DNA of 64,000 bases. It comes from Ectocarpus siliculosus (taxonomy: Eukaryota; Sar; Phaeophyceae; Ectocarpales; Ectocarpaceae). The notes under the pieces were generated by a model, which saw only the letters and a list, made by a program, of their open reading frames with translations, was not told the DNA's origin and searched no databases. Both the position numbers and the translations under genes were made by a program. Below are positions 56,101 through 64,000 of this stretch, in pieces; positions within the stretch are counted from its first letter, which is position 1; the number at the start of each line of letters is the position of its first letter. Location of the stretch: the NCBI GenBank assembly GCA_000310025.1, contig FN649752.1:1177654-1241653 (forward strand). The letters are read 5' to 3'.

Positions 56101-59100
56101 TTGTACAGGTCACTCCGATGATTTATTGTCCGCTGCCGTATGGACAAGCGCGCTTTGAACGTTGCGCGCAGCGCAAGCTCTTCGTCCAGGGGGGCCACCT
56201 GCATGTTCCGATCAAGGAGCGACACCGCGCTCAAAATATTTTTGGAAACATCATTCAAGGCGTTGGAAGTAACTCTCAAGGCGCAGGCTTCACGCTGTTG
56301 TTCTGTTACGGCCGACAGTCCTCAGCACGTTTATGACAGACGGTGCCCAGGGTACTTTGTTGGTTCCCGCCAACGCACCGCTGCCAAAGGACATACCATG
56401 GGCGCACGACATGACTGGATGGAAATGTATACCTTTCACAATACTGAGACGGTATTTCATATCGCTGGAGCACGTGATCTTCGGAGTCCAGGTGACGTAT
56501 TTCCGATGAAGGGCAAACGGCTAATGGCTGCACGAGTCAAATTTCGCCCAAATGGTAAGGTGTGCAACCGATTAACACATCTCTCAAAAAGACAACCGCC
56601 TTTTGAGGTTCCGCTTGCCGTTCCCTGTGCTTACCTCATCGGTGTTTCCAATTTGTATGCGTTCCTCCTCTTGGTGGGTTGCCTTGGCGTCTGCTTGGAT
56701 TTCGGCACGACTTTGCGTTGACGATCATGGCCCAGGCAAGGGGGGGGGCAGTCGCCGAGGTAACACTCAACTTTCGGCGCGAGAATGTTTCGGTGGACAG
56801 GAAAAGGCCGTCCCTCTTACCGTAAGCTCCAACCAAGTCACTACGAGTGGCATGGTGGAACATATTCCGAAGGACGGATCCAACAGTACAGTAGTACGGT
56901 GAATCCATAGGAAGAGACGGAGGTACGAGGGGAAAGCGCTTGGCGGTTAACAGGGGCTCTATGAATTGTCACCGGCGCGTTTTGTGTGGTTGGCTTCCGT
57001 TCATGTTGAATGGCCGAACAAAAGACAAACCGTCCGTGGCAGGGGATGAATTTGACGATGAAAACGTCCTCCACGCACTATTGTACTAACCATTAACGGC
57101 CGAGACAGCCTCACACAATCCTCTTCTTCCTGTTGACGGCGTTTGAAGCCACATAATGTGATGCGAAACATTTGTCTCACGTTTTTGCTGCTGTGCACAA
57201 AGCATCGAACAGGACCACCGTCGCTTGCACCCAAGCCGCCAGCAACCCGCACGCCCTGGATTCCAGTTTAAGGGCAAGAATCGGAATCTTCTTCGCGTAG
57301 TGGATCGCCGAACTTGCTGGGCAGCCGTCACCCGATCCATCGGCACTGCCACCATCCCTGCTGCCACTTTGCCGACCGGCTACACCCTTAGAGACTCCAT
57401 CGGGAACCTTCGTCTTGGACATGTCAACCGTTGATCGCTCAGCCATCTGTTCGATGACAAGCTTAACGGCTCTCTGACCAGTCTCGCTCTCAGGGTCGAA
57501 ACTGGACCCAACGCGTCGTGGTAACGTTGGCAGAGAGAGTGACCATGGCGGTGGCAGAGGTGAAAAGGACAGCGGCCAAGTGGCACGAATGATTGGTGTG
57601 CGTTCTGAATAAAAAATTCCGTTAGTTGTACTTCAACACCCCTTTTGTTCAAGTTTGATGGTTTGGGAAGAAATTCGTTGGTATTCACCTGCTCAACCGT
57701 TCGGCGATCGTTGGATCAAGGAGAAGCGCTCGAATGATTTTCATGGACGGGGAAGCCTTAAGGCGGACCCACTCCCCCACGACCTGAGGATAGCCGCTCA
57801 TGTTGCCCAGCATCACGGCAACGGTTTCCTGCCAAGCGCACGAACGTCATGGGTCTTTTCATTTCCGCAACAAGAACAAGTTCCTCCGAGGACTAAACAA
57901 TTTGCGCCAGAAAAGGGGTTTGGCGGGTTGGTGACTGTCGCAACACCGCGAATGTGATATCTCAACAAATTTTTACCGTAGGTTTTTCTGGTGTTCGAAC
58001 CCTACCTACAGGTGGAAGCAGCTGGAGCGACTGTCTCCCACAGTTGGCGTTTTTCTTTTTTTTCCAAGGGCTGAACCAGGCAACCCTCATGAAATCCATG
58101 CCTATCTATATTGAATTGACCGCAAGTCAACGAACTTTGCATGATTGGTCTCACCATGATGAATGGAAGCTCTTGGTGCAAGCCTTTCTGCTTCCGCTGC
58201 TGCGTGGCTTCGGCCACATGGGAGCTAACCCCGGCGGCTGAGTTGAACATGCTGGACCCCAGGCAGAGCGTACACAAGAACTCCATCTGGAAGCAATCGA
58301 TATCGATATCAAGCCGGGAGTGGGGTTTGCAGGCCGCAAGGTGTGCAGCGACAACCCCGCGGTGCGGACACGGACGTGAGGTGGAGCAAGACTGTCATTT
58401 CGGTAATCGCAGCAACGATCCGACATAGCAGAAAAATCACTGTGGATGGCTAGCAGTCAGGGATGTCAGTTTCGGGACATCCCCTCTCAGTTGTCGTGCA
58501 GTTTTTTCGACATGGCCCTCGCGTAAGACAACATGTCGTTCCCGAAACATCCCACGTTGTCGCTCCCAATGACCCCACCACCATATTGGCGCATCCCCCG
58601 CTCCACACGCAACACGTTTCTGTCACGGGGTTCTTTGTTGACAGTTTTCGGCTCATGTATTTGCCGGTGTAATGCTCACGTCTTCTTCTTGGAGGGTGGA
58701 CAGTAAATCTCTAGACACCTCGTACGCCGACATAATTGGCTCCAGCGCCTTCTCCACCTCCTCCATGCGCAATAATTGCGCCTGGCGCTGCTCCCGGGTA
58801 CTCTTGGTTTGCTCATTCCAGAACTCTTGCACCTTCGTTGCATCATGCCAAATTCGTTGCGTTGAAGGGTTACAATAAAGTGGACGTCGCTGGTATGGGC
58901 TGCATTGATTTCGTTGGGAGATTTGCTCACGCTGGGGGTAGGATTGCGTCTTCGAACGATTTATGTTCCGCGTACGTATACCGTTGATATTTTCTCTACC
59001 ACAAGAGTCAGCCCACACTCACCTTGGTCTTTTCTTGCTGGACGTGCCGCACTTGTTCGTTGTTTTGACTTAGGGCGTCGAGGACGTCCTTTGCCCGGTT

Positions 59101-62100
59101 CTTTAGCTGGATCTAAGCCCATTCATGTTCGAGCCGCGCACCCATTTTTTCGGGTGTGGGGGAAGGGTTGGATACCATCGTTTAGGTTGTGGCGCGCGAA
59201 CCGTGAGGAGAGAGGGTTGGCTTACGGGTTGGATATCGACTAAACTTGGAGGCGTTCAAGACTCCCCCAGCAACTTGGTTAAATGTGAGAGGCCCACGGA
59301 ATCCGAATCCTTCTCCTTGATCCCCACAACAGGAATTCAGTTCAAGAACTAAACAAACGCACATCACTTCGATAAGATTACCCCGAACGGATAGACTACG
59401 TTCATCAATCTTAAGCTCGGTTTGCCCGAATGTTGTATGAAAATATCCAACAAAACCTTGGAACCAAATGAACAACCGACAGCCCATTGGACTGCCTTCA
59501 CGTCCTGCACCCGAAATAATTGATTGGCTTCGATGAACGGGAGCTCAATTTCCCACCAAGAGAAAAGTGGTGACACCTACTTCAACCAAGACGATAGAAA
59601 GTGACAACAGGTAACAAAGCACCTTTTCCGCTTCTCGGCGCGCCTTGTGCACTCCCCAATGTTCGGCCGCGGCCAGCGCTCTGTTCAGTACCTGTGCCCT
59701 CTCCACAAGCCTAGATGTTTAGGAGCGCCAATTGGTCAGTTGGCACGCACGTTGGTGCGTTGATGGATTGGCGATGGGGCGATGGAGGACCGTGGAGTTC
59801 GTTTCATAACATGTTTTTGAAAGGGTCAACTTAGCACGGAATGGGATGGAATTAACGAGTTCTCACCCGCAGACAAATATTCCCGTCAGAGAGCTGAAAT
59901 GAACGCCGCACAGAAAGCTACCGCCAACAACAGGTATCGGACGGACAAACAGTGCGCCTAGTGACGGCTACGTATCCGTTGTGTGCCACGTTTCCTGCAT
60001 CTTCGACAGTAGAAAGGATAGCGAAACAAAATATGCACCACGGGATTCCGTTGTGGTTCGGACCGCCGAAATTTCATCCAATCAGGGCAAACGGAACCAG
60101 CACCGGGGAATTAACACCCACGGGAGGGAAAAATACGCGCTCTCAAGGTCATTTTGAAGCCGAATTTCTCCACGCGAATGAAATTCAGCTTGCGGAATAC
60201 CAACTCTTCACGTGCTTCACTTTTTACCTGCGGCAACCTAACCGACACAGGTGCTTGAACAGCAGCAAGACCTCATCGATAGAAGCCGGTCGCGGTCCGC
60301 GGCCTTCCTCGGCCATCGCACGGAAACATTGAGCTTTCACCGAACCCCAACGTCCTTGGTCTTGACCGGCACGCGAAGAACCGTCCATCTCAACATTGAC
60401 ACCACCAACACGGGCGTCGTCGCTTCTTGTGCCGCCATCACAGTCAACGCCATCACAGCTGCCGCCCGCACACTCCTCGACGGCTCGAAAGACAACGACA
60501 CACGCGGATGGGTCCGCCGATGCCATCCATGCGTCGAACAAGCGCTCGGCCTCGTCGGCCGCTGCGAATTGATCATTTTCGATCAGCTCGGCAACCGATC
60601 CTACGTCTCCCCCTTCGGTGGTCCCCGCGGCGGGGGTTGTTGGTGGGTCTTTGAACGCCGGTACGGTACTCTGGAAGCGGCCGAACGCCAGCAATCCTAC
60701 GAGGTTTGCGTGAGTGGCACCAGACCACAGGCAGACTCGACCCTTGCCGTCGAAACCGGAATTTGGTCCACTGAACCGTTCTCTTCTTGCCAGTTCATCC
60801 GTCCCAGATGCTGCTCGATCGCGAACCGTGGATTTGTATAAACGGGAGCCATGTTTAGTCAATGAAACCTTTTTTCGATAGGATGATTCGACGTATGTTC
60901 TATACATGGTTCGATAAGTTTCCAGTGTGAAGGCCTCAGTGATACAAGGGAAATCACCAGGTCATTCACAGAATCGAAAACTTATCGGTAACGCCCGAAG
61001 GAACAAGCTTGGAGATCCACCGATCGAGCTTACCTGGAGCAGGAGATTTAGAGAGGTCGGCGCCGAGACTCCTAGCGGCTACCATTTGCATCGATCGGTC
61101 AGACCACGACTCCAAACGCATGGATGGGCAAGTCGATAGGGCCGGGAATGACGGGCCCAAAGCGATGACCTCCTCGTCATCAAGACACAGCGCCACAGTG
61201 AGGCATTGACGGATGTGGGACACTATTCGGCGGTACACAAAGTCGGTTCCGCCTCGGGTCCAGCAGGACCATCTCGATATCTGCTTCCGGAACCCGGGTG
61301 TGATGCGGGGGAAATGTTACCGCTGTCGTTCGAGACAAATAGCGCAAAGAATGTTCGGTGGAGTCTCGAAAGGATTTCTGTAGCGCCAGCGTTGTTGGGG
61401 GTCGTGAACAGACTACAGGAGAGCCAAGCCGGTTTGGAGGATGTCAACAAACATGCCGCCAGTCCCCGTCCGCCCCTTTGGATCCCACGTAGACGTCAAT
61501 CACAGCCAACAACGAATAGGTCGCATGCCTACCTTAGGTTGAGCGGAATTAGAGCGCCCAGGTTCGTCATCGCCAACCCCTCCCGTAGACAATGCCTCTT
61601 CCGCTGCCGAAGCGCCCGACGTTGATCGTTTTGCCCTACCGCCGTCTGTGGCGGCCCCCTGTCCGTTGGAGCTGTTTTTCATGTTACAGCTTCCGCTGGG
61701 GTTGCGTGCTTCGTGTTTCTCCTCGGCTTCAGCTAGCTCGAGGAGTTCCGCGTCGGAAAAAAGTCTCCGAACGTCGCCTCCCTCGACGAGGTCCATCAGA
61801 GCTCGCAGGGGCCAGTCCCCGTTGCCTGCTCCCCATAGGTTCGCGGCACCTGCGGAGTCCGAAGAAGTTGTTGTGCGTCTTCAGCTTTCGCATTCCGACA
61901 ACGTGAGGAAACAGAGCCTCGTGTCGTTCGGGGCACCAGCTTCAGTTGGCGGATATTTGCAATATGCTGTAGGTCCGTGCGCTTATAAACCAGGAATCCT
62001 TCGCGAGCTAGACTATGCGAGGAACGGAAGATTATTGATCGCGTTAAATGGTGAAATGTGTCGTGAGAAACAGTTCTCGTGTTTCGACCGTCGAACTAGG

Positions 62101-64000
62101 GTGGCGCTTGGAACTGCATGAACAAGGAACAGAGGTCCATAGGTCCTCTGGGGTACCCTCTTCCAGGCTTTCTCAGCTTCTTGACGGCTCTAACTCGTCA
62201 TCCGCGTACTCAGCGATACCGCGTTCCCTTGCCTTTCACGAGAAGTACCGTTTTCGTAGGAACCAGCGGGCCCGCCCCAGTTGAAGGGCTGTGGGCTGAC
62301 GAAAGGCCCGCTTTTTCGTCTCTTGACGTGGCGCTAAAACTAGTAGAAGTAGTTAGCGTGGTGGCATCATTTCGACTGCTCGTGCTGTACGCATGAGCTG
62401 CATCGGGACTCTGGCGGCAGCCCGGATTCAACCACAGATCGTCTCCGACGTCTCCTGACCGTTCAAGGTGGGGGCCTTGCGACGTCTTCCCGATACACGT
62501 AAGCACTGCCTTTCGAAGCGTTGCATTGAAGGTACGCGAAGAAGCCTCTCTGGGTGGGCCTGCTCCGTTGACAATTTCGGTCTGAAAACATCCCATAGGA
62601 GATGTTAAAGGACAAAAGGCGGGTACGAGGGGTACGGTGACAAGGCTTTCGTGTGTCGGAATCCAGAGGGTGAGCACGGGACACGCCTACACTGGTGTCC
62701 CATTTCTTCTCGCCTGGCTCTACGGCATATCGCGCATGAGGTGATTACCGTAGCTCGATTGTCGCATCGTGACCACACGCAAAGATCAACGGCGACCGCG
62801 GGGAGGCGGTTGCTTGGCTACTGCACCATCGAAATACGCCCCGATGACGAGGTGGCAGATAAAGTAGCAGACACCCCTTCAGAAAACAAGGTGATGCAAT
62901 CATGTGGAGGTAGAACGGAACGCAAGTCCAATATACCGTGGCCACAAGAAACAGTACCTTGGCACACATCCGCCCAATCCCGGCGTCCATCACGACCATC
63001 CCTGTCCCTTCCAGAGCAGAGGCGAGCCGGAACGCGGACTCTGGCCCTCCCTCTCGAGACATGCCTCGGCTTTCCAGACGCAACACCAAGAGAGGGTTCC
63101 ACGGAATAGACAGCTGACGCAGGCACTGGTTGTGCACCGTTGTAAACATAGTGCAACGTTCGAGGGATAATAGGTGGAAATTAGGTCGGAATGACGAGAA
63201 GGGTTATTTACAAATGTCTTTCTTCGCCTCAGAGGTTGGCTGATGGATGAGCAAACGTAATACACCTCGTGTTGGTTCGTCTTCAAGGTCTAGTCTCGTC
63301 CAGAAGTGGTGTTCCCAAGCAATACGTATGTGGGTCGCAATGTTCACTATTGGTTTTGAGACTTTTAAAAAGGCGCTTTTCACACCCGTTAGCCAGCATT
63401 GCTTTGGACCGCCTACTGAAAACCTTACGCCGGGGAGAATAAATTATACTTCAGGTTGTTCCTCAGTTCTTTCATTCGGGTTTTTCCTCAGGAGAACGGC
63501 CTCATCCAAGCAGTGGTGGGTCCGTCTTTCTCACTGGTGCGTCTCTCTCGATCAGTTTTGTATGCCCGGCTGTTCAGGTGTATGTACTAGCCTCGTGCGT
63601 TGGATGCAGGGGACGCAAATATGGACCACGCGTTTCCCGACAAACTTCCACCCCCCGAGTTGTTCACGTGACGCCAATGCAGCAAGGCATCATCGACGTC
63701 ATCGATAACGACTCAAGAACCGCTCCCTCACCTTGCAGATGTTCGTAACGTCCTGAGGAGTAACGATCGGTTTCGAGTCGGGCCTCGCCGGCCAAGGTAC
63801 CTTGAGCAGCTCAACCGCTCGTGCGAAGTACTTCGTGATTGCGCCAAAGGAAAAAACATCCTGGATGGACGAATAGTGCACCATGCCATGGACTTCAGAC
63901 GTCGTAACAAAGATTATGAAACTTCGCCGTTGGTTTGAGACGCTGTTGCTTTCGTTTGTCGTCTTCATACTGAACCCGCCCCGGTGTCCTGCGCAGCACC
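46665..64000 (-). CDS. Divergent dynein heavy chain-like gene (multi-exon, 5' end outside window)
   Basis: Minus-strand exons follow dynein heavy chain order from right to left. A pre-AAA4 segment lies at about 63.73-63.97 kb, the AAA4 nucleotide-site region at 62958-63113, and a GEVP-loop-like segment (VEGGDVRRLFSDAELLEL) at about 61.53-61.85 kb. The AAA4 end is at about 61.0-61.24 kb, stalk and tip pieces at about 59.7-55.9 kb, AAA5 at 55022-55671, and post-AAA5/AAA6 at 50475-53892. C-terminal pieces follow at about 49.8-50.2, 47.6-47.9 and 46.67-47.15 kb. Splice sites are mostly standard (GTAACG, GTGAGG, GTACTG, GTGAGC). Dynein heavy chains are AAA+ microtubule motors; here AAA4 lacks a Walker A motif, AAA1-3 are outside the window, and low-complexity insertions are large. 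A non-motor relative such as DNHD1 is possible. The gene would act in flagella or cytoplasmic transport. Exact exon ends in the stalk are not settled. Confidence 0.7.
47570..47910 (-). CDS. Dynein-like exon: FRLWLT-type segment
   Basis: HKSFRVILLSTASSE corresponds to HP.FRLWLT..P in the dynein C-terminal region. The following part is Ser/Ala/Glu-rich. An upstream exon at about 48.45-48.60 kb (FGGAAESLALIVDGIRRHS) may supply the preceding WM..LE helix. Exon ends are uncertain. Confidence 0.45.
49772..50240 (-). CDS. Dynein-like exon: start of C-terminal region
   Basis: LPEELGLWPQRWNESPLIGI and LLLALAPDGPLAAQC parallel the dynein stretch W...LLLLRALRPDR...A. RPWAPVVVRKTAD sits where dyneins have PLIF+LSPG.DP. 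It ends at a strong donor (GATGA/GTGAGT, 49771). The right limit is approximate. Confidence 0.5.
50475..53892 (-). CDS. Dynein-like large exon: after AAA5 through AAA6
   Basis: It begins after acceptor TGTACAG at 53893. MDIIAACAAKGEILPV matches the LE.AI..G.P+LL helix after AAA5, and FRLILFARSLDFANPQPL matches FRL+LTTKL.NPHY.P. VLHACGSDPVFYSPVFPGVR matches the LA.IDPMYQYSL.WF segment, and WIVPLAALAVN with GWWDAFG matches the FSFLL helix region. About half of the exon is Ser/Asp/Glu-rich, low-complexity sequence absent from ordinary dyneins. The frame ends at 50475; a donor just before (AACTTGAG/GTGCGA) may splice to the exon near 50.2 kb. Confidence 0.65.
54083..54640 (+). repeat. Dispersed repeat family, copy c
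   Basis: It starts after a G-run of about 16 with TACTCATAGTCGTGCATGCC and runs through TGGTTACCGCC and two A-runs into GGTAACCTGGTTGCCGAG. It lies in the dynein-like gene intron 53893-55021, in antisense orientation to that gene. Confidence 0.85.
54567..54770 (+). repeat. Minisatellite, three units of about 65 bp
   Basis: GGCTTGTTTTACAACGTCGT, followed by TGCCAAGCGACGAAAACCC and GATGGCAAACACCG, repeats three times, each unit ending in a G-run. A single unit is present next to copy b of the dispersed repeat at about 36000-36060, so the tandem array grew from that family's end. Confidence 0.85.
55022..55671 (-). CDS. Dynein-like exon: AAA5
   Basis: AELFAGDALCFANMACLGAH corresponds to the L.GD+L...+AYLG.F segment of AAA5, followed by the RCGIP turn. 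After an acidic Gly-rich insertion, KWPLILDPEGIALR matches the hallmark RWPLMIDPQGQA. Donor CTCAG/GTAACG (55021) splices in phase to the exon at 53892, giving ALRWLRRV, which mirrors QANKWI in dyneins. The right limit is approximate. Confidence 0.7.
58680..58870 (-). CDS. Dynein-like exon: stalk helix
   Basis: VQEFWNEQTKSTREQRQAQL and LRMEEVEKALEPIMSAYEVS form a charged helix in the stalk/microtubule-binding interval. It ends at donor EED/GTGAGC (58679). Other stalk pieces seem to lie at about 59.60-59.71 kb (ERAQVLNRALAAAEHWGVHK), about 59.5 kb (EANQLFRVQDVKAVQWAVGC) and about 58.2 kb (GVSSHVAEATQQR). Confidence 0.5.
60990..61250 (-). CDS. Dynein-like exon: C-terminal end of AAA4
   Basis: FVYRRIVSHIRQCLTVALCL, then SFPALSTCPSMRLESWSDRS and MQMVAARSL match the dynein AAA4 signature F+.RVR..LHVVLC, FP.LV.C..IDWF..WP and AL..VA..FL. 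This is the clearest single match to the family in the window. Exon limits are approximate. Confidence 0.65.
61533..61850 (-). CDS. Dynein-like exon: AAA4 loop after Walker B region
   Basis: It encodes WGAGNGDWPLRALMDLVEGG and DVRRLFSDAELLELAEAE, corresponding to the INNLL..GEVP.L+..DE segment of dynein AAA4. A Ser/Gly/Asn-rich insertion then runs to donor CCTAAG/GTAGGC at 61532. The right limit is approximate. Confidence 0.55.
62210..62581 (-). CDS. Dynein-like exon: AAA4 middle part
   Basis: It starts after a good acceptor (GTTTTCAG) with TEIVNGAGPPREASSRTFNA and LRKAVLTCIGK, matching the F..DLK..+..AG..GK helix of AAA4. A Ser/Thr-rich insertion and a hydrophobic KTVLLVKG strand follow. 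The left limit is approximate. Confidence 0.45.
   Translation of the reverse strand, partial: TEIVNGAGPPREASSRTFNATLRKAVLTCIGKTSQGPHLERSGDVGDDLWLNPGCRQSPDAAHAYSTSSRNDATTLTTSTSFSATSRDEKAGLSSAHSPSTGAGPLVPTKTVLLVKGKGTRYR
62958..63113 (-). CDS. Dynein-like exon: AAA4 site without Walker A
   Basis: The 156-nt exon (acceptor GCGTCAG, donor AAG/GTACTG) encodes IPWNPLLVLRLESRGMSREG followed by SAFRLASALEGTGMVVMDAG. It lines up with the AAA4 P-loop segment of dynein (LLVGVGGSGRQSLTRLA). The hydrophobic strand and the RLA helix are kept, but the glycine-rich G..G.GK(S/T) loop is replaced. Nucleotide binding at this site is therefore unlikely. Confidence 0.6.
63732..63968 (-). CDS. Dynein-like exon before AAA4
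   Basis: It encodes SFIIFVTTSEVHGMVHYSSI, QDVFSFGAITKYFARAVELL and PIVTPQDVTNICK before a strong donor (CTGCAAG/GTGAGG at 63731). In dyneins the stretch before AAA4 reads like Y.EV.DF..L...LE.AL..YN followed by MNLVLF..A..H..RI, and this exon follows that pattern with weak identity. The right limit is uncertain. Confidence 0.55.

Overview
The window is nuclear DNA of a multicellular-type eukaryote, most likely a brown alga (Phaeophyceae). Genes are split by GT-AG introns and intergenic space is full of repeats. Two degenerate EsV-1-7 cysteine motifs are present, a family expanded in brown algae. Secreted LNR (Notch-repeat-like) proteins and a large dynein-heavy-chain-like gene fit a stramenopile with flagellate cells. 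The species cannot be named from this sequence.

Layout. 1-3.2 kb: no gene recognised. 3.2-8.2 kb (-): a four-exon gene ending in an RGA/RGG-repeat and coiled-coil exon. 10.7-16.9 kb (+) and 29.1-37.9 kb (+): two copies of a five-exon secreted LNR gene, each followed by a broken EsV-1-7 remnant, so the block is a segmental duplication. Its introns hold three copies of a terminal-inverted-repeat element with CCCATGGG-rich interiors, a 540-bp palindromic element spanning an assembly gap, and a dispersed repeat. 20.2-22.6 kb: a block closed by 53-bp inverted repeats, with a Helitron N-terminal fragment and a three-exon cysteine-rich gene carrying an in-frame TGA. 25.8-28.5 kb (-): a decayed Gln/Ala/RGG-rich coding region joined to a 678/684-bp tandem repeat whose reading frame spans the units.

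39.6-46.1 kb: a tyrosine-recombinase element with the split-direct-repeat layout A1 ... B1-A2-B2, as in Ngaro/PAT-type retrotransposons. It has a CCCH-finger Gag-like region, an in-frame TAG and a tyrosine recombinase, but no reverse transcriptase. A hairpin-forming tandem array fills its 5' part.

46.7-64.0 kb (-): one very large gene that runs off the right edge. Its exons follow dynein heavy chain order (AAA4, stalk, AAA5, AAA6, C-terminal region), but AAA4 has no Walker A motif. This points to a divergent, possibly non-motor dynein heavy chain relative (DNHD1-like is one option). The three copies of one dispersed repeat lie in introns of three different genes.
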